From positions 3,188,001 through 3,252,000 of the forward strand of contig NZ_CP068439.1 of the NCBI RefSeq assembly GCF_016757735.1: a stretch of DNA of 64,000 bases, in the 5' to 3' direction. Both the position numbers and the translations under genes were made by a program. Shown one piece after another: positions 1 to 7,770 of the stretch (position 1 is the first letter of the stretch; each line of letters opens with the position of its first letter). Under the pieces are notes generated by a model. It saw only the letters and a program-made list of their open reading frames with translations. It was not told where the DNA came from and did no database searches. This stretch comes from Aequorivita iocasae. Its GTDB lineage: Bacteria; Bacteroidota; Bacteroidia; Flavobacteriales; Flavobacteriaceae.

Positions 1-783
1 CGAATTGAGGAACAGTTTGATTTGATGAATGATATTAAAAGTGCCGCGAAATTTGGTGGCGCCACAGGCAACTTCAATGCACACAAAGTAGCCTATCCCG
101 ATATTGATTGGAGAGCGTTCGGAAAGAAATTTGTGCAGGATAATTTAGGGCTGCACCACTCCTTTCCTACCACCCAGATTGAGCATTACGACCACATGGC
201 AGCTCTTTTTGATTGTTTGAAACGAATCAACAATATTTTGATTGATCTGGACAGGGATATTTGGACCTATGTTTCAATGGATTATTTCAAACAAAAAATT
301 AAAAAAGGTGAAGTAGGCTCCAGCGCCATGCCGCATAAGGTAAACCCTATAGATTTTGAAAACAGTGAAGGAAACTTGGGGATTGCGAATGCGCTTTTTG
401 AGCATCTCTCGGGAAAACTTCCTATAAGTAGATTGCAACGCGATCTTACCGATAGCACGGTTTTAAGAAATATTGGCGTTCCCATTGGGCATACGCTTAT
501 AGCTTTTCACTCTACTTTGAAAGGTCTGAACAAGTTATTGTTGAACCAATCAAAATTTGATGAAGATCTGGAGAACAATTGGGCTGTTGTGGCAGAAGCC
601 ATCCAAACCATTTTAAGGAGAGAAGGCTATCCTAATCCTTATGAGGCGTTAAAAGGATTGACGCGAACCAATGAACGTATTAACCAAACTTCCATTGCAA
701 ATTTTATTGAAACGCTAGAAATACCTGAAAGTGTTAAACAGGAAATGCGAAACATCACCCCATCAAACTACACTGGAATTTAG
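1..783 (+). CDS. purB: Adenylosuccinate lyase, C-terminal part (cut by window edge)
   Basis: Cytosolic enzyme of purine synthesis that releases fumarate from SAICAR and from adenylosuccinate. The reading frame is open to base 1, so the start lies outside; about 260 residues are visible. The fumarase/lyase superfamily signature GSSAMPHKVNPIDFE (about 316-360) carries the flexible loop with the catalytic serine. The all-helical C-terminal domain follows, ending in a tag stop. The visible part matches the last ~260 residues expected for a ~450-residue PurB. An inverted repeat just after the stop separates it from the convergent DUF4252 gene. The family call is firm because the signature and the whole C-terminal domain are intact. 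Confidence 0.95.
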   Translation, partial: RIEEQFDLMNDIKSAAKFGGATGNFNAHKVAYPDIDWRAFGKKFVQDNLGLHHSFPTTQIEHYDHMAALFDCLKRINNILIDLDRDIWTYVSMDYFKQKIKKGEVGSSAMPHKVNPIDFENSEGNLGIANALFEHLSGKLPISRLQRDLTDSTVLRNIGVPIGHTLIAFHSTLKGLNKLLLNQSKFDEDLENNWAVVAEAIQTILRREGYPNPYEALKGLTRTNERINQTSIANFIETLEIPESVKQEMRNITPSNYTGI

Positions 784-795
784 ATTCTTGAATAT

Positions 796-834
796 AAAAA
801 AGGCTTCATCCAAATTTAAGGAAGAAGCCCTTTC
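796..834. terminator. Bidirectional hairpin terminator between purB and DUF4252 gene
   Basis: Arms ggcttcatcc (802-811) and ggaagaagcc (820-829) pair over 10 bp with one mismatch and an 8-nt loop. An A-run precedes the stem and a T-rich stretch follows it, so it could stop both convergent transcripts. Confidence 0.7.
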
Positions 835-853
835 TTACTATTAATCAACTACT

Positions 854-1393
854 TTAATCTTTAAAAATTTCTCCGAAACCTTTTAGTTTAGAGACGTCCA
901 AATCACCCCGCTCTGCAGATTTCATAAGTTTTAGCATTTGATCTGGACGCATATTATCTCCCAACAATCTAAAAACCGCAAAGCCACGTGTATCATCAAT
1001 TGCAAAAACAATTACCTCGTCTATGGCGTCTTCTTCACCCATATATTTTAAGGTAGCATTCCAATCGTTGCTTTTTATCCGGGTCAATTCTTTGTATTGC
1101 TCTTGATCCAAAATTGCCTTAAGTTCTTGGCGCTCTTTTACATAATCTGCAGTGTCACCTTCAATAATAGGGTAAGCCACCACATTTACTTTTTTTATAG
1201 TGTTCAGTATATCCTTTTCTTCTTGGGTGAAATTGCTGGTGTTTCCTTGAAGCAAACTAGCAGCGATGTCCATCTTTACGAACTTGTCATCATCCTGTTT
1301 TTCTACTAAATACTTCTGCAAAGACTTGTCGCTACAGGAAGTTAGGGCTATTGCAGTTAGCGCTAAGACCATACAATATTTTACCAGTATCAT
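854..1393 (-). CDS. DUF4252 lipoprotein
   Basis: 179-residue secreted protein of the Bacteroidota family DUF4252, function unknown. The first 20 residues form a lipoprotein signal with lipobox LTSC, so it should be membrane-anchored through a lipidated cysteine. The rest is a compact alpha/beta domain with a conserved end (DLDVSKLKGFGEIFKD). It is the last gene of a leftward operon: ECF sigma, anti-sigma, DUF4252, DUF4252. It lies 2 nt after the upstream DUF4252 gene and the two proteins are the same length, which suggests duplication. The link to envelope-stress signalling is inferred from the operon only. Confidence 0.85.
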   Translation of the reverse strand: MILVKYCMVLALTAIALTSCSDKSLQKYLVEKQDDDKFVKMDIAASLLQGNTSNFTQEEKDILNTIKKVNVVAYPIIEGDTADYVKERQELKAILDQEQYKELTRIKSNDWNATLKYMGEEDAIDEVIVFAIDDTRGFAVFRLLGDNMRPDQMLKLMKSAERGDLDVSKLKGFGEIFKD

Positions 1394-1395
1394 AA

Positions 1396-1935
1396 TTATT
1401 GTTTTTTCTTTTTATCGATATTCTTCAGTTCTTCGCTACCGGGAACCTTCAGGTCCTCAGTAAGCTTTGAAATTTGTTTTAAATCGATATTTCCAGTGAT
1501 GCTCATTATAATGGTTGTAGGTTTTCCGTCCACAATTCCGTCCATATGCATCAATAGTTCGCTTACAAAGTTTTCGTTCTTACCTTCTTTGCTGTAAAAT
1601 TTAATATTTCTCCCATCCTCCTTTACGCGCATCAATTCACCCAAATTCTTAGAGGTTGAAATATATTTTGCTACCGCAGCATCCATTTTTGAAGACACTA
1701 CAGGGTTATCTGTTGTAAAAATCTTGATGTTTTCTAAATCGTTCACCATTTTCAGATATGCTTGTGCTTCCGGGTCGGTGGAATTAAGGTCCATTTTGCT
1801 CAAAAGTTTGAACATATTTTTGGTAACTACCACAGCGGTTACGTCCTTTTCGTTTTCAAAGGAATCAAACGCGTTCTGTGACCAAGAAACCATTGGTGCT
1901 ATTGCCAGTGCTATTATTATTGCTGCTTTTTTCAT
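1396..1935 (-). CDS. DUF4252 secreted protein
   Basis: 179 residues with a classical signal peptide ending near WSQ and no lipobox cysteine, so a soluble periplasmic (or exported) partner of the DUF4252 lipoprotein that follows 2 nt downstream. Family features include the N-terminal VTKNMFKLLSKM segment and the C-terminal GNIDLKQISKLTEDLKVPG, aligned in position with the end of its neighbour. The gene follows the anti-sigma gene by about 43 nt. Co-transcription with the sigma factor suggests it is a target or accessory sensor of that sigma factor, but no activity is known. Confidence 0.82.
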   Translation of the reverse strand: MKKAAIIIALAIAPMVSWSQNAFDSFENEKDVTAVVVTKNMFKLLSKMDLNSTDPEAQAYLKMVNDLENIKIFTTDNPVVSSKMDAAVAKYISTSKNLGELMRVKEDGRNIKFYSKEGKNENFVSELLMHMDGIVDGKPTTIIMSITGNIDLKQISKLTEDLKVPGSEELKNIDKKKKQ

Positions 1936-1978
1936 CGTTTATAAGGGTTATTAAGTTATTGTTTGTTTTTAAAGGTTA

Positions 1979-2419
1979 TTATTCAAAAATTCTATCTTTT
2001 GTTTTTTCAAATTGACTTACATGTGTTAGCTGTTGTGTCCCTTTGTTTAAATTTTCAGAAAGCAATAACATTGCTTGCTTGCTTTTTTCAAACGCTGCCA
2101 AAGCTTCTTTTTCTTCTTGTGAATACTGCGGTTGCGAAAAGAAGAAAGTACCCACGCCAAACGCTACCACAAGCATTGCAGCTACTCCATACCACCAGGT
2201 CTTGATTATTTTCTGCTTGGATGTTTCGGGTAAATTAAAAGCTCGGGTGGATTGTTCTGCTTTTGCGGCTTTCAATCCTGCGAAAAGGGGTTGGTACTGA
2301 AGCAAGTCACCGGAAATCTTTTCATTATTGAAATAGTTCTCCAGCAATTTTTCTTCTGCAAGGGTGGTTTCGCCTTCAAAATAGGCTTCAAGTATTTGTT
2401 TTATATTAGCTGATTCCAT
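1979..2419 (-). CDS. Putative anti-sigma factor, single-pass membrane protein
   Basis: 146 residues: a cytosolic helical N-terminal part (about 1-70, beginning MESANIKQILEAYFEGE, typical of Bacteroidota proteins encoded after ECF sigma genes), one membrane segment (about 75-94, starting WWYGVAAMLVV), and a short periplasmic tail rich in Glu/Lys. The start overlaps the end of the sigma gene by 14 nt, which implies translational coupling and matched amounts. No zinc-binding HxxxCxxC (ZAS) motif is visible, so it is not a classic ZAS anti-sigma factor. The role follows from position and topology rather than sequence motif. Confidence 0.72.
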   Translation of the reverse strand: MESANIKQILEAYFEGETTLAEEKLLENYFNNEKISGDLLQYQPLFAGLKAAKAEQSTRAFNLPETSKQKIIKTWWYGVAAMLVVAFGVGTFFFSQPQYSQEEKEALAAFEKSKQAMLLLSENLNKGTQQLTHVSQFEKTKDRIFE

Positions 2420-2912
2420 AATTATAATTTTTTATCATTGCATCCCTAACTGCTTTTCGGGCCCGGGATAGTGCCACTCGTATTGCTGTTTCATTACTAT
2501 CAAGCATCTGCGCAATTTCAGAAAACTCAAATTGTTCTACATCGCGCAGTTGGAGTACAATACGCTGCTGTTCTGGCAGAGTTTCCATTATCTTAAAAAC
2601 CATTTCAACCCCATCATTTGCCTCAATTTTTTTTTCAATATTTTCGGAAGTCTGATAATTGCTGTGCACAATTTTAAGGTTTGAGGCCTGTTTCGATTTC
2701 AAACGATCCAAGCAGTAATTCTTCGTCATTGTGATTGCAAACGCTTCAGGATTATTATAGTTTTCAATATTTTGTTTTCCATTCCACAATTTCATAAATA
2801 CTTCCTGCACGGCATCCTCAGCTTCATCTTTTGATATTAAAATTCGCTTTGCCAAACGGTACAATTTATCTTTAAAAGGTATTACTAAAGCAATAAATTC
2901 AGTCTTTTCCAT
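2406..2912 (-). CDS. ECF-type RNA polymerase sigma factor
   Basis: 168 residues with both core domains of an extracytoplasmic-function sigma factor. Region 2 (about 15-80) includes DEAEDAVQEVFMKLW, which contacts the -10 element. Region 4 (about 105-160) includes LPEQQRIVLQLRDVEQFEF and the helix-turn-helix ETAIRVALSRARKAVR for the -35 element. First gene of the operon sigma / anti-sigma / DUF4252 / DUF4252. The start codon follows a plausible ~200-nt regulatory gap shared with the divergent S41 protease gene. Target promoters are not evident from this window. Confidence 0.92.
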   Translation of the reverse strand: MEKTEFIALVIPFKDKLYRLAKRILISKDEAEDAVQEVFMKLWNGKQNIENYNNPEAFAITMTKNYCLDRLKSKQASNLKIVHSNYQTSENIEKKIEANDGVEMVFKIMETLPEQQRIVLQLRDVEQFEFSEIAQMLDSNETAIRVALSRARKAVRDAMIKNYNYGIS

Positions 2913-3120
2913 TTTTTGGTTTGGTCATTGGTTTTGGTGCCGTCTATTTAAATGACGAACAGGTTCTATTTTTGTTACATTGAAATTTTATCCATGAATT
3001 TTCGACAAAATTTGATACTGAATAAAGACTCGGATTACTTTCCACTAAAAAGCATATTTTTACCTTTACAATATAATCCCTAATTTACCTGTTTAAAAGA
3101 ATACTTAATAAAACCTATCT

Positions 3121-4518
3121 ATGAAAAGAAAAATTTTCATTTCCCTTCTAACTATCTCGGTACTTTTTGTTTCTTGTTTTGAAGATGCGGACGATAATTT
3201 TCGATCGGCATCCACCCTTGATATTCAAAATTTTATTTACCGAGGGTTAAATTATTATTACCTCTATAAAGCCGACACTCCTGAACTTGCTAATGATGCC
3301 TTTGCAAACCAGGAGGAATTGGAGGATTTTTTAAACAATTATGACACCCCAGAATCCCTCTTTGATTATCTATTGTCGCCACAGGACCGCTTCAGTAACC
3401 TTTACAGTGATTTTAGGGTAATAGAAGATGCCCTAAGCGGAATTAGCCTAAGCAATGGAATGGAATTTGGCTTAGTATATTATCCCGACGGTAGTGGGAA
3501 TGTGTTTGGTTACGTACGCTATGTTTTACCAAATACTGATGCCGAAGCGCAGGGGTTAGAGAGGGGCGATATTTTCACAACCATAGACAACCAACAATTA
3601 ACCGAAAACAATTTTAATGATTTGTTAGCGCCAAATAGCTATACAATTGGACTTGCAACATATGATGGTTCAAATTTTGTTCCAACCGGTGAGACGGCCT
3701 TGCTAAACAAAACCCAATATAACGAGAATCCAGTTTACAAAGTAAAAACGCTGGATATTAACGGTGAAAAGATAGGATACATAATGTATAATGCATTTAC
3801 CCGAGATTACGAGGTGGAACTCAACAATGCTTTTGCACAACTAAAATCTGAAGGCGTAACCAATTTGGTTCTGGATTTGAGATACAATGGTGGTGGCTCG
3901 GTAGAAACCGCAACCGACCTTGCCAGCATGATTACGGGGCAATTTAACGGACAAGTATTTTACAAAGAATTTTGGAATGAAGATCGGCAGGCCGAAAACG
4001 CACAGGATGGTCTGTTTGATAGTACCATTAGCAACGGATCAGCCATAAACAGTCTTAACTTGGCCAATGTATATATTCTTACTACCCAAAGAACAGCTTC
4101 TGCAAGTGAGTTAGTCATAAACGGTCTCGATCCTTATATCAATACTGTCCAAGTGGGTGATACAACTACTGGAAAATTCCAAGCCTCGTTTTTGCTTTAT
4201 GATGCTCCAGCACCTGCTTTTAGTAGACAATATGCAGACCCATCTCATTATTACGCCATGCTTCCTTTGGTTTTCAAGACTGCAAACGTGGCAGGGAATA
4301 CTGATTACGTAGAGGGTTTATTTCCAGAGATTCCATTACAGGAAAATTATTTTAATTTGGGTGAATTAGGAGATGAAAACGAGCCTTTATTGGCCGCGGC
4401 CCTATTTGAAATAGCAGGAAAACCCTTTCCAGTAAAAAGAGAAGTTCCAAAACTTAAAGAGTTTACAGATAGTAATGCAAACTCCCCTATCGATGGAAAA
4501 ATGATTGCTAATCAATAA
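3121..4518 (+). CDS. S41 family C-terminal-processing-like peptidase, lipoprotein
   Basis: 465 residues. Lipoprotein signal with Cys at about residue 19 (FVSC), an N-terminal S41 helical domain, a PDZ-like stretch (about 135-180, GLERGDIFTTIDNQQL), then the protease core. The S41 motif TASASE places the catalytic serine at residue 327. Lys352 in TTTGKF lies exactly 25 residues later, the Ser-Lys spacing of the Prc/CtpA family. It probably degrades or trims periplasmic or surface proteins. Divergent from the ECF sigma gene and followed by a strong terminator, so monocistronic. The substrate is unknown. Confidence 0.88.
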   Translation: MKRKIFISLLTISVLFVSCFEDADDNFRSASTLDIQNFIYRGLNYYYLYKADTPELANDAFANQEELEDFLNNYDTPESLFDYLLSPQDRFSNLYSDFRVIEDALSGISLSNGMEFGLVYYPDGSGNVFGYVRYVLPNTDAEAQGLERGDIFTTIDNQQLTENNFNDLLAPNSYTIGLATYDGSNFVPTGETALLNKTQYNENPVYKVKTLDINGEKIGYIMYNAFTRDYEVELNNAFAQLKSEGVTNLVLDLRYNGGGSVETATDLASMITGQFNGQVFYKEFWNEDRQAENAQDGLFDSTISNGSAINSLNLANVYILTTQRTASASELVINGLDPYINTVQVGDTTTGKFQASFLLYDAPAPAFSRQYADPSHYYAMLPLVFKTANVAGNTDYVEGLFPEIPLQENYFNLGELGDENEPLLAAALFEIAGKPFPVKREVPKLKEFTDSNANSPIDGKMIANQ

Positions 4519-4532
4519 TATTATAATTAATT

Positions 4533-4566
4533 AGCGCCCATTAACCGTCGGTTAATGGGCGCTTTA
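4533..4566. terminator. Strong hairpin terminator, 14-bp perfect stem
   Basis: Arms agcgcccattaacc (4533-4546) and ggttaatgggcgct (4550-4563) are perfectly complementary with a 3-nt loop. Flanking A and T runs let it serve both the S41 protease gene and the convergent btuG gene. Confidence 0.85.
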
Positions 4567-4589
4567 AATTTATTTTATTCTAATGAATA

Positions 4590-5645
4590 TTATTCATTAA
4601 AATAAATTCCTCCCGGCACAATTCCCGTTTGGAAATCTTGAATCTGTTGGTTGGTAGAAAGGTCATATATTTTTAAAGACCCTCTACTCGCAAAATCGTC
4701 TGCATCTGTAACATACAGTAATCCATCCTTTGCTTCCAAAGCATAGAAAAAGCCATTGACAATATCGTTTCCGGGTAAGGTTATAGAACCCATGTTTAGC
4801 TTATATACTTTTCCGTTTAAAGAGTAAAAAAGATTGCTTCCATCCATTGTTAAACTCGATGGATGGTCTGTATTTCCAAAAGTGTATGTATTTAAAACTT
4901 GGTTGTTTGAAAGGTTTATTTCCACAAGAGAACCGGCCGTTTCATTACCAGTATAACTTGGGTTTCCTCCACACAAAACAAACAAGGAATTACCTGAAAC
5001 CCCCATGGAGTTTGGAGCATCACCTACCGTAATTGTACCTTCAAGTGTATTGCCAGAAATTATGGAAATTAAATTGTTCTGTCCAAATCCTCCGTGATGG
5101 GCTACATAAATTTTATTATTATAGGATACTATACGCTCTGGCCCAAAAGAAACTGGAATAGTGGATGACACTGTATTGTTACGCAAATCTACCACAGCAA
5201 CAAAATCATCAGCGTTGTCGTTGGGATCTCCCCAGTTTGTTATATACCCTCTACTTCCATCGGCCCCCATAAAGTAACGTGGATTATTAATTCCGGTTTT
5301 TATTGAATCAACAGCTTCAAAGGAATACCTGTTAGCAATCATAATTTTGTTTGAATTGTTTACAACAATATAAGCGTTGTCATCCTGAAACCCCATGGAT
5401 TGGACTACATTGCCCAATTCGGTACCATTTACAGTTCTGTAAATATTTTGCGTGACAGTACTGTAATCTTCAGAAATGAATGTGATATTTCCACTTCCGT
5501 TTCCAAAGGGCCCCTCATTGGTTACTAAAATTCCCTTTTCAAAAGCCGCGGGTACGTATTCTGCCTGGCCATCATCGTCATTGCTACAAGACACAAAAAA
5601 TAGAGCTGTAATAGCTAAAAAAAGTATTTTATTCATCATTTTCAT
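4590..5645 (-). CDS. btuG: Surface beta-propeller lipoprotein, BtuG-like cobalamin-capture protein
   Basis: 351 residues with a lipoprotein signal (FFVSC, Cys about 20) and an acidic SNDDDGQ stretch just after it, which in Bacteroidota often marks surface export. The remainder is made of repeated YncE-like beta-propeller blades (for example GNTLEGTITVGDAPNSMGV and KIYDLSTNQQIQDFQTG). In Bacteroides, BtuG is a surface beta-propeller lipoprotein that binds vitamin B12 tightly and passes it to BtuB. Here the gene lies 5 nt after btuB and shares its cobalamin riboswitch, so the same role is very likely. Annotation tools may name it DUF5074 or YncE. Confidence 0.8.
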   Translation of the reverse strand: MKMMNKILFLAITALFFVSCSNDDDGQAEYVPAAFEKGILVTNEGPFGNGSGNITFISEDYSTVTQNIYRTVNGTELGNVVQSMGFQDDNAYIVVNNSNKIMIANRYSFEAVDSIKTGINNPRYFMGADGSRGYITNWGDPNDNADDFVAVVDLRNNTVSSTIPVSFGPERIVSYNNKIYVAHHGGFGQNNLISIISGNTLEGTITVGDAPNSMGVSGNSLFVLCGGNPSYTGNETAGSLVEINLSNNQVLNTYTFGNTDHPSSLTMDGSNLFYSLNGKVYKLNMGSITLPGNDIVNGFFYALEAKDGLLYVTDADDFASRGSLKIYDLSTNQQIQDFQTGIVPGGIYFNE

Positions 5646-5650
5646 TTTAA

Positions 5651-7483
5651 TTATATTTTAAAGTTTAAGAATATTTCGAAATTTCGCGAAGGCATGGGTC
5701 TAAAAGAAACATTTTCATAATAGGTGTTGAAAACATTTTTAAGTCTTCCTCCAAAAGTGATATTTGGTTCAAAAGGTAATTTATATTCTGCGCCAAAGTT
5801 GAAAACAGTATAACCCGCAACACTATCACTATTGTCGGTTGTGGTATAAGCTTTACCATTACACAAACCTTGAGCGTAAACAGCAAGCTTTTTATAATTA
5901 TATTGTAACATTCCACTGGCTTTATGGAAGGGCACGTAGATTAGCTGTTTTTTCTTTTCCAAATCTTCCGCCTGCGTATAGGAATAATTTGCGTTGAAAT
6001 CCAATGTTTGGTCTTTGCTTAATTTAATAAAATAACCAACAACTGCCTCAAGACCATAATTGGTTGTTTTTTGGATATTCACAGGTTGCCAATGGCCTCC
6101 ATTTCCGGGGATCCATTTTATTAAATCCTCGGAAAAAATATAATAAGCCGCAACATCGACATTAAAATTTCCAAATGAAAATTCCTGTCCAAATTCCCCT
6201 TGATACGAAGTTTCCGGTTGCAATTCAAGATTTCCGCCTGCGTACCAATACAAATCGTTGAATGTAGGAACACGGTAGTTTTTTGAACCATTTAATCGAA
6301 TTCCATAACGTGGAGAGATTTTCCACTTTGCATCTGCAGAAAAGAGCCACGGATTTTCAAAATCATTCAAAAACTCTTTCCGTAGATTCAATCCATAACT
6401 GAAATTCTTAGATACCCTATGATTCAACAAAAGTACTGTAGCCAGCGTTTTTCGGTCATTTTTTCCCACATTAGTCCCTTCAGCAGTGATATAATTATAC
6501 TCCAACTTTCCATTAACGCGTAACTTCTTCAGAAGAAAAACCTCTGCTTGAAGGTAACTGACAAATGTATTGGCGCTTCCTTCGTCATAAAATGATTCTT
6601 CACTATCGGGGAAGTAACGGAACTGTTCAAAGAGATGTGCCGCAGCAATTTTTGTCTGAAATGCTCCCAATTTTTGCTGTATCTGCCAAAGATTCCGCGT
6701 AGCGATGTCTATATAGGCATCTTTCCCAACCGTATTTAAACTTCCTGAAAAGTTTCGATCGTTATAGATATATTCCGAATTCCAGGTTGCCACGCCATTC
6801 TCCAGTTTTCGGGCTTCATTTATTTTTGCTGAAAAACGTAAAAATTCTCCGTGATTGTTTTTTTGATTTTTTCCCACATAATCGTAATCGTTATCTGAAC
6901 TGATAAAATCCACACCTACATTCAAATAATGATTGCCCCAGGTATGTGTAGTACTGACACTGCCCCCCAAAGTTGCAAAACTTCCAAAGCGAAGGCCAAG
7001 CTCCGTGGTATCTATTTTTTTAAAAGAAAAAGTATTATTTAAATGAATACTGCCACCCACGGCACCACTGCCGTATTGTACCCCACCACCGCCACTTCTT
7101 ATTGAAATTTCATCATAGTTTAATGGAGAAATTATATTAAAATCGGTCTGCCCGGTGAAGACCGAATTTATATTGATTCCGTTCCAAATTATGGCAGTCT
7201 GGGCGGCATTTGTTCCTCGAAAGGAAGGAGAGGAAACCATACCATATCCGTTCTCCTTAAAATAAATTGTAGAATTATACTGAAGTGTTTCTGTTAGTGA
7301 ACTAGCATTTCTCCCCACAATGGAATCATCAAGTTTTTCAAGTTTAAAACCTTTTGAAAAATGTACGAGTTTAGAATCGGTCAGCATAACTTCGAGCAAA
7401 TGCTGAATACTATCCAATTGTGCATTCGCAGAAATGGAACACAGAAAAATAATCAAAATAATATGGAAACCTATTTGCTTCAT
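5651..7483 (-). CDS. btuB: TonB-dependent cobalamin receptor
   Basis: 610-residue outer-membrane receptor: signal peptide (ending near SANAQ), a plug domain (about 45-155, with SFRGTNAAQTAIIWNGI and GGGGVQYGSGAVGGSIHLN) and a 22-strand-type barrel to the C terminus (FEIFLNFKI). It would import B12 across the outer membrane using TonB energy. The cobalamin riboswitch 45 nt upstream and the BtuG-like lipoprotein 5 nt downstream identify the ligand better than the receptor sequence itself does. No carboxypeptidase-like N-terminal extension is present, unlike SusC-type receptors. Confidence 0.9.
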   Translation of the reverse strand: MKQIGFHIILIIFLCSISANAQLDSIQHLLEVMLTDSKLVHFSKGFKLEKLDDSIVGRNASSLTETLQYNSTIYFKENGYGMVSSPSFRGTNAAQTAIIWNGININSVFTGQTDFNIISPLNYDEISIRSGGGGVQYGSGAVGGSIHLNNTFSFKKIDTTELGLRFGSFATLGGSVSTTHTWGNHYLNVGVDFISSDNDYDYVGKNQKNNHGEFLRFSAKINEARKLENGVATWNSEYIYNDRNFSGSLNTVGKDAYIDIATRNLWQIQQKLGAFQTKIAAAHLFEQFRYFPDSEESFYDEGSANTFVSYLQAEVFLLKKLRVNGKLEYNYITAEGTNVGKNDRKTLATVLLLNHRVSKNFSYGLNLRKEFLNDFENPWLFSADAKWKISPRYGIRLNGSKNYRVPTFNDLYWYAGGNLELQPETSYQGEFGQEFSFGNFNVDVAAYYIFSEDLIKWIPGNGGHWQPVNIQKTTNYGLEAVVGYFIKLSKDQTLDFNANYSYTQAEDLEKKKQLIYVPFHKASGMLQYNYKKLAVYAQGLCNGKAYTTTDNSDSVAGYTVFNFGAEYKLPFEPNITFGGRLKNVFNTYYENVSFRPMPSRNFEIFLNFKI

Positions 7484-7528
7484 AATTCAACCTTTATCCC
7501 GAAAGTTTGATATTTTATGTTATGAATA

Positions 7529-7712
7529 AGGCAGGTCTCCTGGCTTGTCTTTTGTGCAACCTTCCCATCCGCCAAATGCGAACAGTGGTGTTTGAAGCAT
7601 GCACGCCCAAAAAAATCTTTGGGACGACTTACAGTTGCGGGAACAGCTTCGGATTTTAACCGAATTCCCTTTTAAGAGCTTTTCCCAATACGAAAAACAG
7701 CTCACCAAAATT
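7529..7712 (-). ncRNA. Cobalamin riboswitch
   Basis: Read on the minus strand, the 3' end carries the B12 box (agccaggagacctgc, complement of about 7531-7545) and the middle has the conserved core ctgttcccgcaactgtaag (complement of about 7630-7650), with a flanking stem just upstream. Adenosylcobalamin binding in this family shuts down expression of the downstream gene. The next gene is btuB, 45 nt away, so uptake should fall when B12 is plentiful. No obvious rho-independent terminator follows, so control is probably at translation initiation. Confidence 0.93.
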
Positions 7713-7717
7713 CATTG

Positions 7718-7749
7718 CAAAAATAGGTTTTAAAAATTAGTTCGCCCAA
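7718..7749 (-). promoter_or_regulatory. Promoter for the riboswitch-btuB-btuG transcript
   Basis: Minus-strand TATTTTTG (complement of 7718-7725) with TTG (complement of 7747-7749) 21 nt upstream fits the Bacteroidota form TTG-N17..23-TAnnTTTG. Transcription would begin near 7711-7713, right at the 5' end of the riboswitch, which supports both calls. Confidence 0.6.
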
Positions 7750-7759
7750 ACAAAACCAT

Positions 7760-7767
7760 TATTTTTG
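7760..7767 (+). promoter_or_regulatory. Candidate -7 box abutting the btuF start codon
   Basis: TATTTTTG matches the TAnnTTTG element and ends 3 nt before the btuF ATG at 7771. If used, the transcript would begin at or next to the start codon and be leaderless. No TTG at the right -33 spacing is present, so this could be chance in AT-rich DNA. Confidence 0.3.
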
Positions 7768-7770
7768 AAG

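Noticed and set aside
7520-7708. Minus-strand open frame over the riboswitch
   Set aside because: It coincides with the conserved B12 box and core of the cobalamin riboswitch and has no protein-like character.
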